From Archangiaceae bacterium (GTDB taxonomy: Bacteria > Myxococcota > Myxococcia > Myxococcales > Myxococcaceae), in the NCBI GenBank assembly GCA_023248915.1, contig JAHFDQ010000020.1:1-25895 (forward strand): a stretch of 25,895 nt of DNA, in the 5' to 3' direction. A model generated the notes under the pieces. That model made no database searches, was not told the origin of the DNA, and worked only from the letters and a program-made list of their open reading frames with translations. Shown here piece after piece: positions 1 to 7,417 of this stretch. Numbering within the stretch: the stretch's first letter is position 1; each line of letters starts with the position of its first letter. Both the position numbers and the translations under genes were made by a program.

Positions 1-801
1 CAGGCGCTGGCGACCGCCGATTGGCAGGAGACGACGCTGACCCGGGCGAGAATCTGGTGGACCAAGGTCGGGACCTCGCTCGGCGCCGCTTTGCTCTCGG
101 CGCTGGTCCTTCCTGCGGTGTTGGTCTCGCTCGCCCCGGGCTGGGGCGAGGTATTCCGGGACCTGGCGGGTGGTCCCCAGGTCGTTGGACCTTCGGCTGC
201 CGAGTTCGTGCTGGAGTGGGTGGGGGTGTCGCTCGCGGCCTGGGCGCTGGGCGTCTTCTCTTCGGCCCTGGCTCAGCGGCACCTCGCCGCGTCGCTCAGC
301 CTCGCGGTGGGCATGACGGCCACCGCCTTCCCGGTGGCGCTCTTCGCCACGGGCGCGGGCGCAGCCGCGAGCGGCCTCCTGCCGGCCGGGTGTGCGTCGT
401 CGCTGGCGTGGCAGCGCGCGATCGACCTCGCGGCGGGGGTGCTGGGGGTGGTCCAGTTCCTGCCAATCGTGGTCGCGGCGCCCTGGGGCGCCTGGGCGGT
501 GTGGCGGCACGGTCGCACCCTCCGGCGCGTGGCCGCGCCTCTGGTGGCGGCGGTCGCGCTGGTGGCCGGGCTCGCCGTCGGTCGGGCGCAGCTCGAGCGG
601 GTCAGCCACGCGGGGGTCTGCGCCTCGCCGGCCGCTTCGGACCGGTCGGTCCGCAACCTGCAGTTCATTGGCGTGAGCAGCTCGGGGCGTCCGGGATTGC
701 GACCGGAGCCGACTGGGCCAACGCGTTCACCTCGCCTCCGAGCACGCTGGTCCGAGGCTCGCGTCGAGGTTGGCGTGAAGGAGCAGCGCAGGCGCTGGTG
801 A
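1..801 (+). CDS. multi-pass membrane protein, 5' end outside the window
   Basis: The reading frame is open from the first base, so the true start lies to the left. An internal TTG at 91 is only the first possible start inside the window. The visible 266 residues hold about five hydrophobic segments (roughly residues 25-50, 76-95, 98-125, 138-165 and 178-198), so this is an integral inner-membrane protein. No enzymatic motif was recognised. The last 60 or so residues are Arg/Pro/Ser-rich and unlike the membrane part. The final codons (reading RRRW then TGA) fall inside the 90-bp repeat that begins at 791, so the natural C-terminus may have been replaced or truncated by a rearrangement. Coding is supported by the long frame and the consistent hydrophobic pattern. 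The function is unknown. Confidence 0.6.
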   Translation, partial: QALATADWQETTLTRARIWWTKVGTSLGAALLSALVLPAVLVSLAPGWGEVFRDLAGGPQVVGPSAAEFVLEWVGVSLAAWALGVFSSALAQRHLAASLSLAVGMTATAFPVALFATGAGAAASGLLPAGCASSLAWQRAIDLAAGVLGVVQFLPIVVAAPWGAWAVWRHGRTLRRVAAPLVAAVALVAGLAVGRAQLERVSHAGVCASPAASDRSVRNLQFIGVSSSGRPGLRPEPTGPTRSPRLRARWSEARVEVGVKEQRRRW

Positions 802-880
802 CGGAAGGATGGCTGGACTGCCTTCCGGGTGTGCGCTCGAGGCGCATTCCCTGGTCAATCGTCTCGACGCTCTGCCTTGA
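791..880. repeat. degenerate 90-bp direct repeat, copy 1
   Basis: Bases 791-880 align without gaps to 2721-2810 in the same orientation, with about 71 of 90 positions identical by eye. The first ten bases are identical (GGCGCTGGTG) and identity falls off to the right. The two copies flank the minus-strand gene at 990-2567. Both copies can be read in one frame as a related peptide (ALVT-GWLD-LPGVR), so they could be remnants of a duplicated coding piece or a genomic repeat family. The stop codon of the gene ending at 801 lies inside this copy. The remaining non-coding bases up to 989 show no other recognisable signal. Confidence 0.6.
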
Positions 881-989
881 GGCCGGGCCAGTGCTCGCCG
901 ATAGACCGGCGGCACGAACGGGGCGACCGGCATCGCGGGCAAGTCGAATGTGTCCGAAGCGTTTGGAACCAGTCCGCGTTCCTGCGCGC

Positions 990-2567
990 TCACCGTGCCG
1001 GCGGTCCGGGTGTGTTGCCTGCAGGAGTGAGGGGCGCGCCGCCGCGTCGACGGAGCGCCCAGAGCAGCGCCAGCCCCAAACCCAGCGCCGCGTTCGAGCC
1101 TGTCGAGCAGCCGCACGGCGCCGCGCGGTACACCCGCGCGGGCCCTTCCACGTCGGCGTGGCCACCGTCCGGTGGCGCGGCTCGAAACACCGCCGCAGCC
1201 ATCATCCAGGCCTGCCCGTCGGAGGTCGCCGTGGCCTGGTACTCGCCCGCGTCCCCCAGGCCCCGGTCCTCCATCAGGTCCCCGGCTAGAAGCAGTCTCG
1301 GGTTGAAGCCGACGCCGGCGTCCAGGACGCTGTTCTCGCCCTGCGCCAGCGCGACCATCAGGCCGCCGGGGGCATACGACTTCACGGGACCGCTCGACAT
1401 CGCGACCCCGGCGCCCGCGGAAGCGAAGCCGCCGTCGAGCGGTTCGGTCGGGTCAAGTCCCGCGTACTCCAGTACGAACATCGACGTCTTCCCTGCGCAG
1501 TTGCCGGTGATCTCCAGCGGCGCGCCGGGAGAGCTGCGGACGGTGGCGTAGAAGAGCGACAGGAAGGCTTTTCCAGTCCCGGAGTCCGGAGTCGACTGGG
1601 CAGCCATGCGGAAGTCGATGTCCTTCATGTTGCTGGCGACTGTGCAACCAAGTTGCTCGCTGACGAAGCCCACGACGAGAGTGTCTTCGCTCCGGCTGGC
1701 CCTATGCAGTGGGACGGTGATGGGGCTGACAAAGGTACGCGCGGCGTTCGCCTGGACCAAGCGAATGGAGCCGACGATGGGCGTGTCCGAAGGTGCCTCT
1801 TCCGTTCCGGGGACGCCACCGTCGGCCGCGGCCGCGAACGCGGCAGCTTGGAGTATCCAGCCCGACGACGTGGTCGTGGCGGTCACCTGGAAGGCGCCGC
1901 CGTCGCGGGCGGTCTGGTCCTCGACCAAAGAGCCGGCGAGCCGCGCCCGCTCGGTGAAGCCGGTTCCGACCTCGGGCTTCCCGCCAGCCGTCCGGGCCCA
2001 CCCGATGAGCAGGGTGTCCGGGCCCAAGCTCAACGCGTCTGTCGCCATGTAGAAAGTCGTACCGCTGCTTCCTGTCGCTGGCGTGACAGGGCCTGTGAGC
2101 CCCGAGTACTCGAGCACGAACAGTTGGGTGCTGCCGGTTACGATGGCGCCAGCGCATTGGAGTTCCACTTGGACGGCGTCCTGCCCCGCGTTGACGGGGC
2201 CGACGAAGAACAGCCCGCTGCCCGCGTCTTGGAGCCCCGAATCCGAAGCGCCCTGTGTCATCACCGCCAGGCTGTAGGAGAGGTTCCGGGTTTTTTCTGA
2301 GACCTCGCAATCGTCGCGATTGAAACCCCAGCTGGCGGCGGCCACGATTGTGCTTCCCGGGGTGCTGGGCTTGGCCAGCGGAACGACGAGAGATGCTCCC
2401 TCGCTGGCCGCGGCGTTCCACTGCACCAATCGCGGCTCGGCCCACGCCACGGAGCCCGGTTCCCAGGCCAGGCCGAAGGCGATCCCGGCCCACAGACAAA
2501 GGCGCGGGCAGGCAATCCTCGACCCTCCAACGCTGGTCACGTTCGCCACGAAGTCGCATCTTGGCAC
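990..2567 (-). CDS. secreted two-domain duplicated protein with MYXO-CTERM-like tail
   Basis: This 525-residue protein begins with GTG at 2567. Other GTGs at 2549 and 2540 are possible and would give a tighter signal peptide around the hydrophobic stretch LCLWAGIAFGLAW, cleaved near AWA-EP. The mature part consists of two homologous domains of about 200 residues. Shared landmarks are FVLEYSGL versus FVLEYAGL, LAGSLVEDQ versus LAGDLMEDR, and FQVTATTTSSGW versus YQATATSDGQAW, which points to an internal gene duplication. The C-terminus has CGCSTG, then a hydrophobic helix, then RRR, as in MYXO-CTERM sorting signals that anchor and process myxobacterial surface proteins. No catalytic motif was recognised, so the role may be structural or adhesive. 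The gene sits alone between two direct repeats. Confidence 0.7.
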   Translation of the reverse strand: MPRCDFVANVTSVGGSRIACPRLCLWAGIAFGLAWEPGSVAWAEPRLVQWNAAASEGASLVVPLAKPSTPGSTIVAAASWGFNRDDCEVSEKTRNLSYSLAVMTQGASDSGLQDAGSGLFFVGPVNAGQDAVQVELQCAGAIVTGSTQLFVLEYSGLTGPVTPATGSSGTTFYMATDALSLGPDTLLIGWARTAGGKPEVGTGFTERARLAGSLVEDQTARDGGAFQVTATTTSSGWILQAAAFAAAADGGVPGTEEAPSDTPIVGSIRLVQANAARTFVSPITVPLHRASRSEDTLVVGFVSEQLGCTVASNMKDIDFRMAAQSTPDSGTGKAFLSLFYATVRSSPGAPLEITGNCAGKTSMFVLEYAGLDPTEPLDGGFASAGAGVAMSSGPVKSYAPGGLMVALAQGENSVLDAGVGFNPRLLLAGDLMEDRGLGDAGEYQATATSDGQAWMMAAAVFRAAPPDGGHADVEGPARVYRAAPCGCSTGSNAALGLGLALLWALRRRGGAPLTPAGNTPGPPAR

Positions 2568-2880
2568 GGGCGCCGCGCGCGAATCGCCAAAAGCAGTCCG
2601 ACGCGGGCGCCCCGTCCACCGTAACGAACTTCGGTCGCGGCGCGTCTGAAGTGTCGGGGGTTCAGAGGTTGGGGAGTGGCGAGGGGAACACGCGCCCGCG
2701 GCCGCCGTTTGAACCTGCGTGGCGCTGGTGACGCCAGGATGGCTCGACTGGCTTCCGGGCGTGCGCTTGCGGTGCCTTCCCCGGGCTATCGGCTCAATGC
2801 TCTGGCTTCTCGCCCGGGAAGCTGGTGATGGCGTTTCATACGACGAGGTTGCCGGTCCCCGATTCCGGTGCGGCTCGGGC
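2568..2880. other. intergenic stretch holding repeat copy 2
   Basis: This 313-bp gap lies between the start of the duplicated secreted protein and the stop of the flavodoxin gene, both on the minus strand. Apart from repeat copy 2 (2721-2810) no gene, clear promoter or terminator is visible. Short frames through the repeat start with a GTG at 2719 but run on through an antisense shadow of the flavodoxin gene and are not credible as genes. Confidence 0.5.
2721..2810. repeat. degenerate 90-bp direct repeat, copy 2
   Basis: This is the second copy of the repeat found at 791-880, in the same orientation and about 79% identical by hand alignment without gaps. Downstream the translated peptide continues as LLAREAGDGVSYDEV, which looks protein-like but has no intact gene around it. 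This favours a decayed coding remnant or a mobile repeat over a regulatory site. No terminal inverted repeats or target duplication were seen. Confidence 0.6.
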
Positions 2881-3837
2881 TCAGGGACGCGTCGGCGCCG
2901 GTCGCGGGCCGTGCGTCAACGAGCGAGGGCCTCCGGCTCGGCGCATCGACTCGAGCACCGTGGCCAGCCCCAGAATCAGGCAGGTGACCTGCAGCCAATG
3001 GGCCGAGCGGAGCAGCACCATCTGGACGACCAGCCACACCACCAGGGCCGAGCCTCCGAAGAACGAGGCGAGCGGGGCGTTGGGGTCTCGTCTCAGGTGA
3101 AGCACGCCGGCGGCGGTGTTTCCGAGGCCCACGACGAAGAAGAGCAGCAGGCCGGGCACCCGGAAATCGTCGAAGGGCGAGTACTGCAAGAGCCAGAGCG
3201 GCAGCTTCAGCCACGCGCCGTCGGGCCGGAGCGCGAGGGCCGCGCCACCCACGAGGGCGGTGAGGCCGACGACCAGCGAGAGCGCGACGGCGACGGACGA
3301 GACGGGATGCTCGGGCGGTGCCGCGGGCACGCTCTGCAGCCGGGCCCGGACCGGCTTGGCGGCCAGCCGTTGGCCGACTTCCCGCGCCCATGCGTCAATC
3401 TGCCCGAGGTCGCGCCAGTCGCCGGCCCGCGTCTGCGCCATCTTCGAGGCGATGAACCCCTTGGCGTCGGGAGCGAGCCGCCCGCCGAAGGTGATGTGGC
3501 CCTGCGCGCCGACGAGCGCCATCAGCTTCTGAACGCCCGCCACGGGGGCGATTTCGGACTTCGCCGAGTCGTCCAACGGGCCGCTCGAGAAGAACCAGGT
3601 GTCCCGCTGGCGAAGCACCTCGGCGCTGCGCCGGACGAAGCGCCGGGCGTGGCGGTGCCAGCGGAAGGCGTAGAGCGCGCCTCCGACGATGACGGCGTCG
3701 TAGGCTTCGGCGTTCCGGACCTCGTTGGCCGCCACCACGCGGGTCTCGAGACCGAGGCCCCGGAGGGTGTCGCCAATCCGCCCCGCAATCTCGGCGGTGC
3801 TGCGGCGCTTCGAACCGTACGCGACCAGGACTTTCAT
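2881..3837 (-). CDS. flavodoxin-domain protein (HemG/Flavodoxin_5-like) fused to a four-helix membrane domain
   Basis: The start is the ATG at 3837, which opens directly onto the flavodoxin signature MKVLVAYGSKRRSTAEIA (FMN phosphate loop, residues 4-14). A longer frame to 3903 adds only a low-quality leader. Residues 1-165 match the flavodoxin fold of the menaquinone-dependent protoporphyrinogen oxidase family: YDAVIVGGALYAFRWH is the second FMN loop, and the helix before DAWAREVG closes the domain. Residues about 180-310 form four hydrophobic segments with short loops, ending in a basic Pro-rich tail. The fusion suggests FMN redox chemistry anchored to the cytoplasmic membrane, perhaps with quinone. 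HemG itself has no such extension, so the substrate is uncertain. It is transcribed divergently from the gene at 3987. Confidence 0.75.
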   Translation of the reverse strand: MKVLVAYGSKRRSTAEIAGRIGDTLRGLGLETRVVAANEVRNAEAYDAVIVGGALYAFRWHRHARRFVRRSAEVLRQRDTWFFSSGPLDDSAKSEIAPVAGVQKLMALVGAQGHITFGGRLAPDAKGFIASKMAQTRAGDWRDLGQIDAWAREVGQRLAAKPVRARLQSVPAAPPEHPVSSVAVALSLVVGLTALVGGAALALRPDGAWLKLPLWLLQYSPFDDFRVPGLLLFFVVGLGNTAAGVLHLRRDPNAPLASFFGGSALVVWLVVQMVLLRSAHWLQVTCLILGLATVLESMRRAGGPRSLTHGPRPAPTRP

Positions 3838-3897
3838 GAGCCGCGGCTCGCTGCAAGGCGCCAGCCAGGCGCCGGGCCCGGGCTGCGAAACGTGCGA

Positions 3898-3912
3898 GCG
3901 CAATGATTGCGC
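3898..3912. promoter_or_regulatory. 15-bp dyad in the divergent intergenic region, candidate operator
   Basis: GCGCAATGATTGCGC has perfect 7-bp arms around a single central base. It lies in the 149-bp gap between the divergent flavodoxin (start 3837) and beta-helix (start 3987) genes, about 60 bp from the first and 75 bp from the second. A dyad here could bind a dimeric regulator controlling one or both genes. No regulator is encoded next door, so its function is inferred. Confidence 0.35.
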
Positions 3913-3986
3913 GGCGAGGCCCCTGGCGCGTCGCTCGTGCGCGAGTGGACTCTCGAACGAGCCGGACCGGCTAACATCCCCCTCCC

Positions 3987-6020
3987 ATGCGGACTCGAAG
4001 CCTCAGCGCGGCAGCGAGCCTGGCGATTGCCGCCGCTACTCCGGCCTTCGCGGGCAATGCGCTGGTGCCCGGCGCGGCCTCGCTTGACCCGCCCACGGTG
4101 GTGTCGCTCGGCGTGCAGCTCCTGGTTTCGGGCGACGACAACCTGGACGCCGTGGTGACGGTGCGCTACCGCTCGGTGGGCGCCGCCGCGTGGCGCCAGG
4201 GGCTGCCGCTCTTCCGGGTTCACCCCGAGGTCGTCACCGGCCTGTCGGTGCCCGCAGAGTTCGCCGGCAGCCTCTTCGAGCTCTGGCCCGACACCGACTA
4301 CGAGCTCGAATTGCAAGCCACCGACGCGGACGGGCCGGTGGACCAGGTGATTGCCCTCACCGGCCACACCCGCCCGGTCCCCGCCGACCCGGCCAGCCCG
4401 GTGGTGCGCAACGTCTCGACGGTGGCGGCGCTGAACGCCGCGCTGTCCGCGGCCGCCCCGGGTGACGTCATCACCCTGGCGAACGGCACCTACGCCGGCA
4501 GCTTCGCCCTGAACGCCAGCGGCACCGCGGACAACCCCATCGTGGTGCGCGGAGCGAGCCGCGACGGCGTCGTCCTCGACGGCCAGGGGTGTTCCTGCAA
4601 CGTGCTCGAGGTCTACGGCAGCTACGTCCACGTCGAACGGCTCACCCTCAAGGCGGCCTCGCGCGCGCTCCGCTTCCAGACTGCCGGCGCGGTAGGCAAC
4701 GTCGTTCGGCGCGTTCACGTCACGGACACGACCCTGGGCTTCGGTTCGAAGCCCGACCAGAAGGACTTCTACCTCTGCGACAACGAGCTCGAGGGCCGGC
4801 TGACCTGGCCGTCCGTCTACGCGGACGACTCGGGCGCCCACGCCAACGACGACGGCATTCACGTCGAGGGCACCGGCCACGTCGTCTGCCACAACACGCT
4901 GAAGGGCTTCGGCGACGCGATGAAGACCGAGCAGGACGGCGCGCGCGGCCTCGACTTCTACGGCAACGAGGTGCTCTCGGCCTACGACAACGGCTTGGAG
5001 CTCGACGGCAGCGCCGGAAACACCCGCATGTTCCGCAACCGCTTCACCAACACCTACGCGACGCTGTCTTTCCAGCCCATCTTCGGCGGGCCGGTCTACG
5101 CGTTCCGGAACGTGGTGGTCAACGTCGCCAACGAACAGCTGAAGGTCCACGCGCTGGGCTACACGCCCCCGTGGGAAACGTCGGGGATTCTCGCCTTCCA
5201 CAACACCTTCGTCAGCCCCACGCTCGCGCTGAATCTCCAGACTTCGGACACCTGCCACTACCTCGACTTCGAGAACAACCTGTTCATCGGCCCGGCGAGC
5301 CCCGCCGGCGGCCGCAACGTGGACTGGACGGGTCCCATCGACCACGGGACGTTCGACTACAACGGCTGGTTTCCAGACGCCGCGTTCCGCTTCGACTGGG
5401 TCGGGCAGGGGCTGACCTCGTACGCCAACCTGGCGGCGCTGAAGGCCGCGGGCATCGAGGTGCACGGAACGGCGCTGGCGGGCTCGGTGTTCGCCAGCGG
5501 CCTGGTGGCGCCGGCGAGCTACACGGTGACACTGCCGGCCGCCGACGCGACGCTCGCCGCCGCCTCGCCGGCGCTCGACAAGGGCCGCCTGTTGCCGGGG
5601 CTGAATGACGGCTACACCGGCTCGGCGCCGGACTTGGGCGCGCTCGAGTTGGGCTGTCCGCTGCCCGTCTATGGCGTTCGTGCCGAGGGCGTGGACGAGA
5701 CGAACGAGCCCGTGGGGTGCGACGGGCCTGCCTCGACGACCGATGGGGGCGCGGGCGGCGGGGGCGGGGGCGGCGGCGGAGGAGGAGGAGGAGGAGGGAG
5801 TGGCGGTGGAGGAGGAGGCGCCGGCGCGGATGGCGGCGCGGGCGAAGGCCCCGATGCAGGGCCGTCCGAGGGGAAAACTCCGGCCGCCATCGGCAGTTGC
5901 GGGTGTCGGGGAGGTGCCACGGGGCCAGGCTCTGTCCTGCTCCTGGCTGCGCTGGTCCTCCTCGCGCGCTCGCCGGCTCGGTTCCGCAAATTGTCCGCGA
6001 GGCGTGCCCCGATTCGATAA
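3987..6020 (+). CDS. secreted right-handed parallel beta-helix protein with MYXO-CTERM-like tail
   Basis: A clear signal peptide (residues 1-22, cleaved after AFA) starts at the ATG 3987. It is preceded by TAACAT at 3972 and a short C-rich leader without a Shine-Dalgarno sequence. Residues about 30-130 look like a beta-sandwich (fibronectin III-like). Residues about 140-520 carry the pattern of right-handed parallel beta-helix proteins (DVITLANGTYAGSF, NPIVVRGASRDGVVLDG, DDGIHVEGTGHVVCHNTLKGF, YDNGLELDGS), as in pectate-lyase-like or alginate/chondroitin lyase folds. A catalytic set was not identified, so polysaccharide binding or cleavage is inferred. A Gly-rich linker (near residues 585-612) precedes CGCRGG, a hydrophobic helix and a basic end, a likely MYXO-CTERM surface anchor. 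The next gene starts 10 bases downstream. Confidence 0.82.
   Translation: MRTRSLSAAASLAIAAATPAFAGNALVPGAASLDPPTVVSLGVQLLVSGDDNLDAVVTVRYRSVGAAAWRQGLPLFRVHPEVVTGLSVPAEFAGSLFELWPDTDYELELQATDADGPVDQVIALTGHTRPVPADPASPVVRNVSTVAALNAALSAAAPGDVITLANGTYAGSFALNASGTADNPIVVRGASRDGVVLDGQGCSCNVLEVYGSYVHVERLTLKAASRALRFQTAGAVGNVVRRVHVTDTTLGFGSKPDQKDFYLCDNELEGRLTWPSVYADDSGAHANDDGIHVEGTGHVVCHNTLKGFGDAMKTEQDGARGLDFYGNEVLSAYDNGLELDGSAGNTRMFRNRFTNTYATLSFQPIFGGPVYAFRNVVVNVANEQLKVHALGYTPPWETSGILAFHNTFVSPTLALNLQTSDTCHYLDFENNLFIGPASPAGGRNVDWTGPIDHGTFDYNGWFPDAAFRFDWVGQGLTSYANLAALKAAGIEVHGTALAGSVFASGLVAPASYTVTLPAADATLAAASPALDKGRLLPGLNDGYTGSAPDLGALELGCPLPVYGVRAEGVDETNEPVGCDGPASTTDGGAGGGGGGGGGGGGGGGSGGGGGGAGADGGAGEGPDAGPSEGKTPAAIGSCGCRGGATGPGSVLLLAALVLLARSPARFRKLSARRAPIR
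5751..5820 (+). repeat. GGN trinucleotide microsatellite coding for a poly-glycine linker
   Basis: A run of GGC, GGG and GGA codons, including several consecutive GGAs, encodes almost uninterrupted glycine inside the beta-helix protein, just before its C-terminal sorting tail. Because the unit is three bases, strand slippage would change linker length without a frameshift. Confidence 0.8.
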
Positions 6021-6021
6021 A
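5991..6021 (+). promoter_or_regulatory. possible promoter placed for a nearly leaderless start at 6030
   Basis: TTGTCC (5991-5996) and GATAAA (6016-6021) are separated by 19 bp, and the GTG start follows 8 bases after the -10-like hexamer. The elements lie across the end of the preceding gene. The hexamers are only partial matches to the consensus and the spacing is slightly long, so this is a weak call. Confidence 0.25.
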
Positions 6022-6029
6022 AGGTCCGG

Positions 6030-7037
6030 GTGACCTTCGCTGCGCCCGCGCTGCTGTGCCTGGCCCTGACGACCGCGGCCGAACCCATCAAGCTCGCCAG
6101 CCCGGGGCTCGCGGGCCTCAACCTGGCGCCGGAAGCGCTGAGCTTCTACTCCGAGCACCTGGCGCAGCAGGTGCGCTTCGCCGGCCCGAAAGTTCTAACC
6201 GCGGGCGACATCGGAGCCGTCCTCGGCATCGAACGCCAGAAGCAACTCATGGGCTGCTCGGACAACGGCACCGCCTGCACCGTCGAACTCGCCAACGCGC
6301 TCGGAGTCGACGGCGTCATCGTCGGCCACCTGGCCAAGCTCGGTTCGACCTACCAGCTCGACGTCCACGTGCTGGCTGCCAAAGATGGCGAGGCGCTGGC
6401 GGCGCGGTCGGCCAAGGCGGCGTCCGAAGAGGCGCTGGTGGCCGAGATGGACCGGCTGGCTCCCGACCTGGTCGACGAGGTCTACCGGCGCCTCGGGCGC
6501 GAGCCTCCGCCGAGGGTGGCGGCGGCGAACCCCGAGCCCGCGCCGAAGGTGCAGCCGGTTGCGCCCGCGAATTCGGCTCAGGCAGCACCGCCGAGCGACG
6601 CCCCGGTGGCCGGCAATGCCAGGACCGGTGCGGACGGCTCGAGCACGGCGCGGGTCGACGTCGGTCCGACGGACGCGACCTACCCACGGGCCCCCGCCGG
6701 ACGTCGGGGGCCTCACCCGGCGTGGATTCCAGCCGTGGGGGGCCTGGTCATTTCCGTGGTCGGGTTCGTCGTGCTCGGAGTCGGCGTCTCGCAAATCAAC
6801 GAGGTGAGGGACTCCGACAGGTTTTCCGGCCAGTCGATCGAGTTCGAACGGCAGCGAATCTCGGACGGCGCGGTGGTCAACGACGTCGGCGCGTGGATGA
6901 TAGCCGCGGGGGTCGCCGCCGGGACTGGCGCGATCATTTGGCGCATCGCCGGGAGGGGCGAACCCCGGCCGGTCGAGGCGGCCGTGACGGCCGGGCCATC
7001 CGGTGTCTCGGTGTCGGTGGGAGGGGCTCTGCCGTGA
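6030..7037 (+). CDS. exported TolB-like domain protein with C-terminal membrane segments
   Basis: It starts with GTG at 6030, 10 bases after the previous stop, and opens with a short signal peptide (cleaved near TTAA-EP). Residues about 20-155 resemble the alpha/beta domain of myxobacterial TolB/CsgG-like exported proteins. These assign a protein name or level through a conserved CTVELANALGVDGVIVG segment followed by beta strands (TYQLDVHVLAAKDG). Residues about 160-225 are a Pro/Ala-rich linker. Two hydrophobic helices follow (WIPAVGGLVISVVGFVVLGVG, about 231-251, and GAWMIAAGVAAGTGAIIW, about 288-305), so the protein probably spans the inner membrane. No enzyme motif was found. It overlaps the next gene in a GTGA junction, indicating translational coupling. 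Confidence 0.7.
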   Translation: MTFAAPALLCLALTTAAEPIKLASPGLAGLNLAPEALSFYSEHLAQQVRFAGPKVLTAGDIGAVLGIERQKQLMGCSDNGTACTVELANALGVDGVIVGHLAKLGSTYQLDVHVLAAKDGEALAARSAKAASEEALVAEMDRLAPDLVDEVYRRLGREPPPRVAAANPEPAPKVQPVAPANSAQAAPPSDAPVAGNARTGADGSSTARVDVGPTDATYPRAPAGRRGPHPAWIPAVGGLVISVVGFVVLGVGVSQINEVRDSDRFSGQSIEFERQRISDGAVVNDVGAWMIAAGVAAGTGAIIWRIAGRGEPRPVEAAVTAGPSGVSVSVGGALP

Positions 7038-7372
7038 CCCCAAGGCTGGTCGGGCTCGTCGCGCTCGTCTTCGCGGCCCTTGGCTGCACGACCGAAACGG
7101 AACGCCGCGAGGCAATGAACGGGTACTGCATTCGCAACCTCGGCGTCCTCAAGTGCGACGCCAACAACAACTGTCCCTGCACGGAGAACGAGCTGGGCAT
7201 CGCCTACGCTTGCGATGACGCCGGCACCTGCCAACTCCGCGACGGCAACGTCGACGGCGGCGTGTGCATCTACGGCTCGAGCGGGTTGACGAAGTCGGCC
7301 GACTCGGCCTGCGGTTGCGACGCCGACTGCGAGAGCGGCAACTGCAATCTGGGCACCCACCTCTGCCGTTGA
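7034..7372 (+). CDS. small Cys-rich lipoprotein
   Basis: The GTG at 7034 overlaps the TGA of the preceding gene (7035-7037). The 112-residue product has a short hydrophobic signal ending in AALGC (Cys18), a plausible lipoprotein attachment site. The mature part is rich in cysteine (CDANNNCPC, then ACGCDADCESGNC and a terminal LC). The C-D-x-DC-x-SG-x-C pattern is common in small extracellular Cys-knot-like domains of myxobacterial lipoproteins. This implies a disulphide-stabilised domain outside the cytoplasm. The coupling to the TolB-like gene suggests joint function, but no specific role can be assigned. Confidence 0.7.
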   Translation: MTPRLVGLVALVFAALGCTTETERREAMNGYCIRNLGVLKCDANNNCPCTENELGIAYACDDAGTCQLRDGNVDGGVCIYGSSGLTKSADSACGCDADCESGNCNLGTHLCR

Positions 7373-7381
7373 CGCCAGGCC

Positions 7382-7411
7382 GTGACGGGGCGTGCGCAGG
7401 TGGTGTCTAAT
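7382..7411 (+). promoter_or_regulatory. candidate promoter for a leaderless transcript of the gene at 7418
   Basis: GTGACG (7382-7387) and TCTAAT (7406-7411) are 18 bp apart, and the GTG start at 7418 follows only 6 bases after the -10. If this is the promoter, transcription would begin at or within a base or two of the start codon. It also explains why the in-frame GTG at 7382 should not be taken as the start. This gap is the only non-coding space in this rightward cluster. Confidence 0.4.
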
Positions 7412-7417
7412 CGGCGG

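Noticed and set aside
3834..6158. 774-residue minus-strand frame opposite the beta-helix gene
   Set aside because: The opposite strand encodes a clear signal peptide, beta-helix and sorting tail. The antisense frame is low-complexity, rich in Arg, Val and Glu, as expected for a high-GC shadow.
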